A stretch of 64,000 bases of DNA, taken from NCBI GenBank assembly GCA_042434945.1, contig CP170191.1, positions 124,001 to 188,000 of the forward strand. The letters are read 5' to 3'. Of the stretch, positions 26,552-36,130 are shown one piece after another. The notes under the pieces were generated by a model. That model ran no database searches and had not been told where the DNA came from. It saw nothing but the letters and a program-made list of their open reading frames with translations. A program made the position numbers and the translations under genes. The stretch comes from Escherichia hormaechei_A (GTDB taxonomy: Bacteria > Pseudomonadota > Gammaproteobacteria > Enterobacterales > Enterobacteriaceae). Positions within the stretch are counted from its first letter, which is position 1. Each line of letters begins with the position of its first letter.

Positions 26552-29014
26552 ATGCGAGTGTTGAAGTTCGGCGGTACATCAGTGGCAAATGCAGAACGTT
26601 TTCTGCGGGTTGCCGATATTCTGGAAAGCAATGCCAGGCAGGGGCAGGTGGCCACCGTCCTCTCTGCCCCCGCCAAAATCACCAACCACCTGGTGGCGAT
26701 GATTGAAAAAACCATTAGCGGCCAGGATGCTTTACCCAATATCAGCGATGCTGAACGTATTTTTGCCGAACTTCTGACGGGACTCGCCGCCGCCCAGCCG
26801 GGATTCCCGCTGGCGCAATTGAAAACTTTCGTCGACCAGGAATTTGCTCAAATAAAACATGTCCTGCATGGCATTAGTTTGTTAGGGCAGTGCCCGGATA
26901 GCATCAACGCTGCGCTGATTTGCCGTGGCGAGAAAATGTCGATCGCCATTATGGCCGGCGTGTTAGAAGCGCGTGGTCACAACGTTACCGTTATCGATCC
27001 GGTCGAAAAACTACTGGCAGTGGGGCATTACCTCGAATCTACCGTCGATATTGCTGAGTCCACCCGCCGTATTGCGGCAAGTCGTATTCCGGCTGATCAC
27101 ATGGTGCTGATGGCAGGTTTCACCGCCGGTAATGAAAAAGGCGAACTGGTGGTGCTTGGACGTAACGGTTCCGACTACTCCGCTGCGGTGCTGGCTGCCT
27201 GTTTACGCGCCGATTGTTGCGAGATTTGGACGGACGTTGACGGGGTTTATACCTGCGACCCGCGTCAGGTGCCCGATGCGAGGTTGTTGAAGTCGATGTC
27301 CTACCAGGAAGCGATGGAGCTTTCCTACTTCGGCGCTAAAGTTCTTCACCCCCGCACCATTACCCCCATCGCCCAGTTCCAGATCCCTTGCCTGATTAAA
27401 AATACCGGAAATCCTCAAGCACCAGGTACGCTCATTGGTGCCAGCCGTGATGAAGACGAATTACCGGTCAAGGGCATTTCCAATCTGAATAACATGGCAA
27501 TGTTCAGCGTTTCCGGCCCGGGGATGAAAGGAATGGTCGGCATGGCGGCGCGCGTCTTTGCTGCAATGTCACGCGCCCGTATTTCCGTGGTGCTGATTAC
27601 GCAATCATCTTCCGAATACAGTATCAGTTTCTGCGTTCCGCAAAGCGACTGTGTGCGAGCTGAACGGGCAATGCAGGAAGAGTTCTACCTGGAACTGAAA
27701 GAAGGCTTACTGGAGCCGCTGGCGGTGACGGAACGGCTGGCCATTATCTCGGTGGTAGGTGATGGTATGCGCACCTTGCGTGGGATCTCGGCGAAATTCT
27801 TTGCCGCGCTGGCCCGCGCCAATATCAACATTGTCGCCATTGCTCAGGGATCTTCTGAACGCTCAATCTCTGTCGTGGTAAATAACGATGATGCGACCAC
27901 TGGCGTGCGCGTTACTCATCAGATGCTGTTCAATACCGATCAGGTTATCGAAGTGTTTGTGATTGGCGTCGGTGGCGTTGGCGGTGCGCTGCTGGAGCAA
28001 CTGAAGCGTCAACAAAGCTGGCTGAAGAATAAACATATCGACTTACGTGTCTGCGGCGTTGCCAACTCGAAGGCTCTGCTTACCAATGTGCATGGCCTAA
28101 ACCTGGAAAACTGGCAGGAAGAACTGGCGCAAGCCAAAGAGCCGTTTAATCTCGGGCGCTTAATTCGCCTCGTGAAAGAATATCATCTGCTAAACCCGGT
28201 CATTGTTGACTGCACCTCCAGCCAGGCAGTGGCGGATCAATATGCCGACTTCTTGCGCGAAGGTTTCCACGTTGTCACGCCGAACAAAAAGGCCAACACC
28301 TCGTCGATGGATTACTACCATCTGTTGCGTCATGCGGCGGAAAAATCGCGGCGTAAATTCCTCTATGACACCAACGTTGGGGCTGGATTACCGGTTATTG
28401 AGAACCTGCAAAATCTGCTCAATGCTGGTGATGAATTGATGAAGTTCTCCGGCATTCTTTCAGGTTCGCTTTCTTATATCTTCGGCAAGTTAGACGAAGG
28501 CATGAGTTTCTCCGAGGCGACTACTCTGGCGCGGGAAATGGGTTATACCGAACCGGATCCGCGAGATGATCTTTCTGGTATGGATGTAGCGCGTAAGCTA
28601 TTGATTCTCGCTCGTGAAACGGGACGTGAACTGGAGCTGGTGGATATTGAAATTGAACCTGTGCTGCCCGCAGAGTTTAACGCTGAGGGTGATGTTGCCG
28701 CTTTTATGGCGAATCTGTCACAGCTCGACGATCTCTTTGCCGCGCGCGTGGCGAAGGCCCGTGATGAAGGAAAAGTTTTGCGCTATGTTGGCAATATTGA
28801 TGAAGATGGTGCCTGCCGCGTGAAGATTGCCGAAGTGGATGGTAATGATCCGCTGTTCAAAGTGAAAAATGGCGAAAACGCCCTGGCCTTTTATAGCCAC
28901 TATTATCAGCCGCTGCCGTTGGTCCTGCGCGGATACGGTGCGGGTAATGACGTTACAGCTGCCGGTGTCTTTGCCGATCTGCTACGCACCCTCTCATGGA
29001 AGTTAGGAGTCTAA
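26552..29014 (+). CDS. thrA: ThrA, aspartokinase I / homoserine dehydrogenase I
   Basis: The bifunctional 820-residue enzyme catalyses the first and third steps of threonine synthesis. Aspartokinase domain first (KFGGTSVAN at 5-13), then two ACT domains that bind threonine for feedback inhibition, then homoserine dehydrogenase (NAD-binding [10 protein letters not shown] near 470, and [11 protein letters not shown] near 660). ATG 26552 follows AACGAGGTAA. It matches K-12 except for a few substitutions. thrB follows after one base. Confidence 0.98.
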
Positions 29015-29015
29015 A

Positions 29016-29948
29016 ATGGTTAAGGTTTATGCCCCGGCTTCCAGTGCCAATATGAGCGTCGGGTTTGATGTGCTCGGGGCGGCGGTGACACCCGTTGATG
29101 GTGCATTGCTCGGAGATGTAGTCACGGTTGAGGCGGCAGAGACATTCAGTCTCAACAACCTCGGACGCTTTGCCGATAAGCTGCCGTCAGAACCACGGGA
29201 AAATATCGTTTATCAGTGCTGGGAGCGTTTTTGCCAGGAGCTGGGCAAGCAAATTCCAGTGGCGATGACTCTGGAAAAGAATATGCCGATCGGCTCGGGC
29301 TTAGGCTCCAGCGCCTGTTCGGTGGTCGCGGCGCTGATGGCGATGAATGAACACTGCGGCAAGCCACTTAATGACACCCGTTTGCTGGCTTTGATGGGCG
29401 AGCTGGAAGGGCGTATCTCCGGCAGCATTCATTACGACAACGTGGCGCCGTGTTTTCTTGGTGGTATGCAGTTGATGATCGAAGAAAACGACATCATCAG
29501 CCAGCAAGTGCCAGGGTTTGATGAGTGGCTGTGGGTGCTGGCGTATCCGGGGATTAAAGTCTCGACGGCAGAAGCCAGGGCTATTTTACCGGCGCAGTAT
29601 CGCCGCCAGGATTGCATTGCGCACGGGCGACATCTGGCTGGCTTCATTCACGCCTGCTATTCCCGTCAGCCTGAGCTTGCCGCGAAGCTGATGAAAGATG
29701 TTATCGCTGAACCCTACCGTGAACGGTTACTGCCTGGCTTCCGGCAGGCGCGGCAGGCGGTTGCGGAAATCGGCGCGGTAGCGAGCGGTATCTCCGGCTC
29801 CGGCCCGACCTTGTTCGCTCTGTGTGACAAGCCGGATACCGCCCAGCGCGTTGCCGACTGGTTGGGTAAGAACTACCTGCAAAATCAGGAAGGTTTTGTT
29901 CATATTTGCCGGCTGGATACGGCGGGCGCACGAGTACTGGAAAACTAA
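29016..29948 (+). CDS. thrB: Homoserine kinase ThrB
   Basis: ThrB phosphorylates homoserine. The 310-residue GHMP kinase has its phosphate-binding motif [12 protein letters not shown] (about 90-101) and the carboxy [12 protein letters not shown] motif (about 254-265). Third gene of the thrLABC transcript; its stop is directly followed by the thrC ATG. Confidence 0.98.
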
Positions 29949-31235
29949 ATGAAACTCTACAATCTGAAAGATCACAATGAGCAGGTCAGCTTTGCGCAAG
30001 CCGTAACCCAGGGGTTGGGCAAAAATCAGGGGCTGTTTTTTCCGCACGACCTGCCGGAATTCAGCCTGACTGAAATTGATGAGATGCTGAAGCTGGATTT
30101 TGTCACCCGCAGTGCGAAGATCCTCTCGGCGTTTATTGGTGATGAAATCCCGCAGGAAATCCTGGAAGAGCGCGTGCGCGCGGCGTTTGCCTTCCCGGCT
30201 CCGGTCGCCAATGTTGAAAGCGATGTCGGTTGTCTGGAATTGTTCCACGGGCCAACGCTGGCATTTAAAGATTTCGGCGGTCGCTTTATGGCACAAATGC
30301 TGACCCATATTGCGGGCGATAAGCCAGTGACCATTCTGACCGCGACCTCCGGTGATACCGGAGCGGCAGTGGCTCATGCTTTCTACGGTTTACCGAATGT
30401 GAAAGTGGTTATCCTCTATCCACGAGGCAAAATCAGTCCACTGCAAGAAAAACTGTTCTGTACATTGGGCGGCAATATCGAAACTGTTGCCATCGACGGC
30501 GATTTCGATGCCTGTCAGGCGCTGGTGAAGCAGGCGTTTGATGATGAAGAGCTGAAAGTGGCGCTGGGGTTAAACTCAGCTAACTCGATTAACATCAGCC
30601 GTTTGCTGGCGCAGATTTGCTACTACTTTGAAGCAGTTGCGCAGCTGCCGCAGGAAGCGCGCAACCAGCTGGTTGTCTCGGTGCCAAGCGGAAACTTCGG
30701 CGATTTGACGGCGGGTCTGCTGGCGAAGTCACTCGGTCTGCCGGTGAAACGTTTTATTGCTGCGACCAACGTGAACGATACCGTGCCACGTTTCCTGCAC
30801 GACGGTCAGTGGTCACCCAAAGCGACTCAGGCGACGTTATCCAACGCGATGGACGTGAGTCAGCCGAACAACTGGCCGCGTGTGGAAGAGTTGTTCCGCC
30901 GCAAAATCTGGCAACTGAAAGAGCTGGGTTATGCAGCCGTGGATGATGAAACCACGCAACAGACAATGCGTGAGTTAAAAGAACTGGGCTACACCTCGGA
31001 GCCGCACGCTGCCGTAGCGTATCGTGCGCTGCGTGACCAGTTGAATCCAGGCGAATATGGCTTGTTCCTCGGCACCGCGCATCCGGCGAAATTTAAAGAG
31101 AGCGTGGAAGCGATTCTCGGTGAAACGTTGGATCTGCCAAAAGAGCTGGCAGAACGTGCTGATTTACCCTTGCTTTCACATAATCTGCCCGCCGATTTTG
31201 CTGCGTTGCGTAAATTGATGATGACCCGAGCGTGA
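29949..31235 (+). CDS. thrC: Threonine synthase ThrC
   Basis: ThrC converts O-phosphohomoserine to threonine using pyridoxal phosphate. The 428-residue protein has the PLP lysine in LAFKDFGGRF (K107) and the phosphate-binding SGNFGDLTAG. The last three residues (TRA) differ from the recalled K-12 ending (NHQ), and the following DNA is not E. coli-like, so a mosaic junction lies at about 31225. Confidence 0.98.
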   Translation: MKLYNLKDHNEQVSFAQAVTQGLGKNQGLFFPHDLPEFSLTEIDEMLKLDFVTRSAKILSAFIGDEIPQEILEERVRAAFAFPAPVANVESDVGCLELFHGPTLAFKDFGGRFMAQMLTHIAGDKPVTILTATSGDTGAAVAHAFYGLPNVKVVILYPRGKISPLQEKLFCTLGGNIETVAIDGDFDACQALVKQAFDDEELKVALGLNSANSINISRLLAQICYYFEAVAQLPQEARNQLVVSVPSGNFGDLTAGLLAKSLGLPVKRFIAATNVNDTVPRFLHDGQWSPKATQATLSNAMDVSQPNNWPRVEELFRRKIWQLKELGYAAVDDETTQQTMRELKELGYTSEPHAAVAYRALRDQLNPGEYGLFLGTAHPAKFKESVEAILGETLDLPKELAERADLPLLSHNLPADFAALRKLMMTRA

Positions 31236-31242
31236 TTGTGCT

Positions 31243-31319
31243 GCCCGGTGGCGGCTTCGCCTTACCGGGCCTACAACGGCGAACTCATCGTAGGCCGGGT
31301 AAGCGCAGCGCCACCCGGC
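31243..31319. repeat. GC-rich REP pair after thrC (non-E. coli type)
   Basis: Two facing units, GCCCGGTGGCGGCTTCGCC... (31243-31274) and GTAGGCCGGGTAAGCG...CCACCCGGC (31290-31319). The GGTGGCG-type head is found in Enterobacter and Klebsiella, unlike the GGATGCG type in the E. coli-like tracts of this window. Confidence 0.85.
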
Positions 31320-31483
31320 TTTTTTGTGAAGAAATTAAGGAGAAAAACAGCAGGAAAAAAGCAGAAATTCCCAATAAATGCGGTCACTTAGCGTTTAGGA
31401 TTGCAGAGAATAACATCCCCCGTTCCCATCACGTACTCTCCTTACATCGGCCCACGTTGGGCAAGAAGAATAAGGAGTCACCT

Positions 31484-31771
31484 ATGTCTACACTGAAACC
31501 TGCACTTATCGCGCTTTCACTGATGCTGGTCGCTCCCATGGCGGTGCAGGCAGCTGAGATCACCCTCGTGCCAGCGGTAAAACTGCAAATTGGCGATCGG
31601 GATAATAACGGGCACTACTGGGATGGCGGCCGCTGGCGCGACCATGACTGGTGGAAAGCGCACTATGACTGGCGCGATAACCACTGGCGTCCGCACGATG
31701 AACATCGCGATCGTGACGATCACCACCGTCATGACGATCGTCGCCCGGGCCCGGACCGGAAGCACCATTAA
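31484..31771 (+). CDS. yaaX: YaaX, small secreted protein with a charged His/Asp/Arg tail
   Basis: ATG 31484 with AAGGAG upstream gives 95 residues: a signal peptide (cleavage near VQAAEI), the YaaX core ITLVPAVKLQIGDRDNNGHYWDGG, and a tail of mostly His, Asp and Arg. Function unknown; the tail could bind metal (inference only). Divergent from K-12 YaaX. The longer frame beginning at 31232 runs through the REP region and is rejected. Confidence 0.85.
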   Translation: MSTLKPALIALSLMLVAPMAVQAAEITLVPAVKLQIGDRDNNGHYWDGGRWRDHDWWKAHYDWRDNHWRPHDEHRDRDDHHRHDDRRPGPDRKHH

Positions 31772-31775
31772 CACA

Positions 31776-31803
31776 AACCCCGCCAGCTGGCGGGGTTGTC
31801 TTT
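31776..31803. terminator. Terminator between yaaX and yaaA
   Basis: AACCCCGCCAGCTGGCGGGGTTGTCTTTTT: a short GC-rich hairpin with a T run, placed between the convergent genes. Confidence 0.75.
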
Positions 31804-32577
31804 TTATTGCTCGTGACGCTTAAACACCAGCTCGTTTTTTCCTGACGATGCCTCGTCGAAAAAATACCCTTCACTGTTAAAGCCAGTGAGCTGCTCTGGC
31901 TTCGTCAGCCGATTTTCAATAATAAAACGACTCATCAGACCGCGTGCTTTCTTAGCGTAGAAGCTGATTATCTTAAATTTGCCGTTCTTCTCATCGAGGA
32001 ACACCGGCTTGATAATCTCGGCATTCAATTTCTTCGGCTTCACCGATTTAAAATACTCATCTGACGCCAGATTAATCACCACATTATCGCCTTGTGCTGC
32101 GAGCGCCTCGTTCAGCTTGTTGGTGATGATATCTCCCCAGAATTGATACAGATCTTTCCCTCGGGCATTCTCAAGACGGATCCCCATTTCCAGACGATAA
32201 GGCTGCATTAAATCGAGCGGGCGCAGTACGCCATACAAGCCGGAAAGCATTCGCAAATGCTGTTGGGCAAAATCGAAATCGTCTTCGCTGAAGGTTTCGG
32301 CCTGCAAGCCGGTGTAGACATCACCTTTAAACGCCAGAATCGCCTGGCGGGCATTCTCCGGCGTGAAATCTGGCTGCCAGTCATGAAAGCGAGCGGCGTT
32401 GATACCCGCCCAGTTTGTCGCTGATGCGCATCAGCGTGCTAATCTGCGGAGGCGTCAGTTTCCGCGCTTCATGGATCAACTGCTGGGAATTGTCTAACAG
32501 CTCCGCAGCGTATAGCGCGTGGTGGTCAACGGGCTTTGGTAATCAAGCGTTTTCGCAGGTGAAATAAGAATCAGCAT
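31804..32577 (-). pseudogene. yaaA: YaaA peroxide-stress protein, with two compensating indels
   Basis: YaaA (DUF328) lowers free iron and limits DNA damage during peroxide stress. From ATG 32577 the protein begins [24 protein letters not shown] as in K-12. One base is missing near 32505 (a G on the plus strand), leading to a TAG at 32494-32496; one extra base in CCC 32409-32411 restores the frame, which then runs to 31804. With both corrected the gene has 257 codons, the normal length. The out-of-frame part is about 95 bases. The final dozen residues (EASSGKNELVFKRHEQ) differ from K-12, so a mosaic junction lies near 31850-31870. Sequence error is the simplest explanation of the indels. Confidence 0.75.
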
Positions 32578-32643
32578 ATCCAGTCCTTGCAGGAAATTTA
32601 TGCCGACTTTAGCAAAAAATCGCCCTGAATTGATCGATAGCTG

Positions 32644-34077
32644 TTATTGCCGCGGCAAATCATCCCAGGTGCCAGGGGCAATTTGTGACTCGATTTCGGG
32701 ATAGCGTGAGGCGTCAAAGACGGGCGGTACGCCGAGCTTGCGCTGACGCAGATAATCGCGCGCGATCAGCGCCACAACCGGTGAAAGCAGCAAAATGGCC
32801 GTCAGGTTCGTGATGGCCATCAGCGCCATAATGACGTCCGCTATTTGCCAGATCATCGGCATGCTGAGCAGGCAACCTACAAACACCATCGCCAGCACGC
32901 CCGCGCGAAGGATGTTGCGGGCCAGACGCGAGTCAACTTTCAGGAAGATAAGGTTGTTTTCGGCATAGATATAGTTCACCGCAATGGAACTAAAGGCAAA
33001 AAGTCCCACGACAAGTGCGACAAGGCCCGCGCCCCAGTCGCCGACGAGGGAGACCAGCGCCTGTTGTACCCAATGAATGCCTGCCGTACTACCGGACGGT
33101 TGTTCAGCGGCACCGGCCAGCAGCATTATCATCGCGCTGGCGGAGCAGATAACAATGGTGTCTGTGAAGACGCCAATCATCTGTACAATGCCCTGCGCGG
33201 CGGGATGTGGGGGCCAGGATGCGGCCGCTGCGGCGGCATTCGGCGTGGAGCCCATTCCCGCTTCGTTGGAGAACATACCCCGCTGAAAACCCGCAGTGAG
33301 TGCCTGGCTAAGGGTGTAACCCAGCGCGCCGGAAGCCGCTTCGCGCCAGCCGAACGCGCTTTGGAAAATGGTGACGATGACGTTCGGCACCTCGTCGATA
33401 TGTATCGCGCATACCATCAGGCTGGTGGACACCCACAGCAGCGCCATCAGCGGAACCAACCACTGCATCAGGCGGGCAACCCCTTTGAGCCCGGTCTCAA
33501 TGGTCAGCAGGGTGAGAAGGGCAAGCGCGCCGCCCGTCAGCCACTCCGGACAATTGAAGGCAAAGCGCAGCGCGTGGGCGACGGAATTTGCCTGAACGGT
33601 ATTGAAAATTATGCCGTAGGCGATGAGCAAAAAGACGGCGAACAGAACGCCCATCCAGCGCATCCCCAGCCCGCGCGCCATATACCATGCCGGTCCGCCA
33701 CGAAACTGCCCATTGGCATCACGTTCTTTATAAAGCTGTGCGAGGGAACATTCGGCAAACGAGGTCGCCATGCCGATAAACGCGGCAACCCACATCCAGA
33801 AGACGGCTCCAGGTCCACCGGCGGTAATTGCCAGCGCAACGCCGGCCAGGTTGCCGCTACCCACGCGCGCCGCAAGACTGGTACACAATGACTGAAATGA
33901 GGTTAAACCGCCTGGCTGTGGATGAATGCTATTTTTAAGACTTTTGCCAAACTGGCGGATGTAGCGAAACTGCACAAATCCGGTGCGAAAAGTGAACCAA
34001 CAACCTGCGCCGAAGAGCAGGTAAATCATTACCGATCCCCAAAGGACGCTGTTAATAAAGGAGAAAAAATCTGGCAT
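32644..34077 (-). CDS. yaaJ: YaaJ, sodium/alanine-type amino-acid symporter (chimaeric)
   Basis: A 477-residue inner-membrane carrier of the alanine/glycine:cation symporter (AGCS) family with about 10-11 hydrophobic segments; the family stretches GSGNLAGVALAI (about 73-84) and SNEAGMGSTPNAAAAA are present. Residues 1 to about 158 match K-12 YaaJ almost fully, while the rest diverges strongly from it. The switch falls at about 33600, inside a membrane segment. The frame is intact and the sequence remains a plausible carrier. Substrate not established. Confidence 0.88.
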   Translation of the reverse strand: MPDFFSFINSVLWGSVMIYLLFGAGCWFTFRTGFVQFRYIRQFGKSLKNSIHPQPGGLTSFQSLCTSLAARVGSGNLAGVALAITAGGPGAVFWMWVAAFIGMATSFAECSLAQLYKERDANGQFRGGPAWYMARGLGMRWMGVLFAVFLLIAYGIIFNTVQANSVAHALRFAFNCPEWLTGGALALLTLLTIETGLKGVARLMQWLVPLMALLWVSTSLMVCAIHIDEVPNVIVTIFQSAFGWREAASGALGYTLSQALTAGFQRGMFSNEAGMGSTPNAAAAAASWPPHPAAQGIVQMIGVFTDTIVICSASAMIMLLAGAAEQPSGSTAGIHWVQQALVSLVGDWGAGLVALVVGLFAFSSIAVNYIYAENNLIFLKVDSRLARNILRAGVLAMVFVGCLLSMPMIWQIADVIMALMAITNLTAILLLSPVVALIARDYLRQRKLGVPPVFDASRYPEIESQIAPGTWDDLPRQ

Positions 34078-34352
34078 GCATATCCCTCTTATTGCCGGTC
34101 GCGATGACTTTCTTGTGTAAACGTTACCAATTGTTTAAGAAGTATATACGCTACGAGGTACTTGATAACTTCTGCGTAGCATACATGAGGTTTTGTATAA
34201 AAATGGCGGGCGATATCAACGCAGTGTCAGAAATCCGAAACAGTCTCGCCTGGCGATAACCGTCTTGTCGGCGGTTGCGCTGACGTTGCGTCGTGATATC
34301 ATCAGGGCAGACCGGTTACATCCCCCTAACACTGTTAAAGAGAAATACTATC

Positions 34353-35306
34353 ATGACGGACAAATTGACCTCCCTTCGTCAGTACACCACCGTAGTGGCC
34401 GACACTGGGGACATCGCGGCAATGAAGCTGTATCAACCGCAGGATGCCACAACCAACCCTTCTCTCATTCTTAACGCAGCGCAGATTCCGGAATACCGTA
34501 AGTTGATTGATGATGCTGTCGCCTGGGCGAAACAGCAGAGCAACGATCGCGCGCAGCAGATCGTGGACGCGACCGACAAACTGGCAGTAAATATTGGTCT
34601 GGAAATCCTGAAACTGGTTCCGGGCCGTATCTCAACTGAAGTTGATGCGCGTCTTTCCTATGACACCGAAGCGTCAATTGCGAAAGCAAAACGCCTGATC
34701 AAACTCTACAACGATGCTGGTATTAGCAACGATCGTATTCTGATCAAACTGGCTTCTACCTGGCAGGGTATCCGTGCTGCAGAACAGCTGGAAAAAGAAG
34801 GCATCAACTGTAACCTGACCCTGCTGTTCTCCTTCGCTCAGGCTCGTGCTTGTGCGGAAGCGGGCGTGTTCCTGATCTCGCCGTTTGTTGGCCGTATTCT
34901 TGACTGGTACAAAGCGAATACCGATAAGAAAGAGTACGCTCCGGCAGAAGATCCGGGCGTGGTTTCTGTATCTGAAATCTACCAGTACTACAAAGAGCAC
35001 GGTTATGAAACCGTGGTTATGGGCGCAAGCTTCCGTAACATCGGCGAAATTCTGGAACTGGCAGGCTGCGACCGTCTTACCATCGCACCTACACTGCTGA
35101 AAGAGCTGGCTGAGAGCGAAGGGGCTATCGAACGTAAACTGTCTTACACCGGCGAAGTGAAAGCGCGTCCGGCGCGTATCACTGAGTCCGAGTTCCTGTG
35201 GCAGCACAACCAGGATCCAATGGCAGTAGATAAACTGGCGGAAGGTATCCGTAAGTTTGCTATTGACCAAGAAAAACTGGAAAAAATGATCGGCGATCTG
35301 CTGTAA
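34353..35306 (+). CDS. talB: Transaldolase B
   Basis: TalB transfers dihydroxyacetone units in the non-oxidative pentose phosphate pathway. ATG 34353 gives 317 residues as in K-12. The Schiff-base lysine lies in RILIKLASTW (K132) and the amino-terminal DATTNPSLI motif is present. The start at 34293 adds an unconserved extension over the promoter region and is rejected. A hairpin GTGACCGGGAAGTCGGTCAC (35319-35338) follows the gene. Confidence 0.98.
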   Translation: MTDKLTSLRQYTTVVADTGDIAAMKLYQPQDATTNPSLILNAAQIPEYRKLIDDAVAWAKQQSNDRAQQIVDATDKLAVNIGLEILKLVPGRISTEVDARLSYDTEASIAKAKRLIKLYNDAGISNDRILIKLASTWQGIRAAEQLEKEGINCNLTLLFSFAQARACAEAGVFLISPFVGRILDWYKANTDKKEYAPAEDPGVVSVSEIYQYYKEHGYETVVMGASFRNIGEILELAGCDRLTIAPTLLKELAESEGAIERKLSYTGEVKARPARITESEFLWQHNQDPMAVDKLAEGIRKFAIDQEKLEKMIGDLL

Positions 35307-35420
35307 TCATTCTTAGCGTGACCGGGAAGTCGGTCACGCTACCTCTTCTGAAGCCTGTCTGTCACTCCCTTCGCAGTGTATCATTCTGTTTAACGAGACT
35401 GTTTAAACGGAAAAATCTTG

Positions 35421-36008
35421 ATGAATACTTTACGTATTGGCTTAGTTTCCATCTCTGATCGCGCATCCAGCGGCGTTTATCAGGATAAAGGCATCCCTGC
35501 GCTGGAAGAATGGCTGACATCGGCGCTAACCACGCCGTTTGAACTGGAAACCCGCTTAATCCCCGATGAGCAGGCGATCATCGAGCAAACGTTGTGTGAG
35601 CTAGTGGATGAAATGAGTTGCCATCTGGTGCTCACCACGGGCGGAACTGGCCCGGCGCGTCGTGACGTAACGCCCGATGCGACGCTGGCAGTAGCGGACC
35701 GCGAGATGCCTGGCTTTGGTGAACAGATGCGCCAGATAAGCCTGCATTTTGTACCAACTGCGATCCTTTCGCGTCAGGTTGGTGTGATTCGCAAACAGGC
35801 GCTGATCCTTAACTTACCCGGTCAGCCGAAGTCTATTAAAGAGACGCTGGAAGGTGTGAAAGCCGAGGACGGCAGCGTTATCGTCCACGGTATCTTTGCA
35901 AGTGTACCGTATTGTATACAACTGCTTGACGGTCCGTACGTGGAAACTGACGGCAATGTGGTAGCAGCATTTCGCCCTAAAAGCGCTCGCCGCGAAACAA
36001 TCTCCTGA
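35421..36008 (+). CDS. mog: Mog, molybdopterin adenylyltransferase (chimaeric carboxy end)
   Basis: Mog adenylylates molybdopterin before molybdenum insertion. The 195-residue protein carries the family motif LTTGGTGPARRDVTPD (about 71-86). Residues up to about 147 match K-12 and those after it (AEDGSVIVHG, LDGPYVETDGN, ARRETIS) do not, placing a junction at about 35862. The ATG at 35421 is chosen over TTG 35418. Confidence 0.95.
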   Translation: MNTLRIGLVSISDRASSGVYQDKGIPALEEWLTSALTTPFELETRLIPDEQAIIEQTLCELVDEMSCHLVLTTGGTGPARRDVTPDATLAVADREMPGFGEQMRQISLHFVPTAILSRQVGVIRKQALILNLPGQPKSIKETLEGVKAEDGSVIVHGIFASVPYCIQLLDGPYVETDGNVVAAFRPKSARRETIS

Positions 36009-36130
36009 AATTCTTTAAAATGTGACATTAGCGCCAGCCGCTGTAGCGTGTAAATGGATTTACGATATAGTAATTTTTTCTTTACGATTACTGTAAAAAA
36101 TAATCCACAACACATGCACAATGGTTCGCT

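Noticed and set aside
31232..31483. Amino-terminal extension of yaaX up to the thrC end
   Set aside because: It would translate the REP pair and lacks a signal peptide; the ATG at 31484 has AAGGAG and starts a clean signal peptide.
32845..33891. A 348-codon open frame opposite yaaJ
   Set aside because: Histidine- and arginine-rich shadow of a membrane protein gene, without domains.
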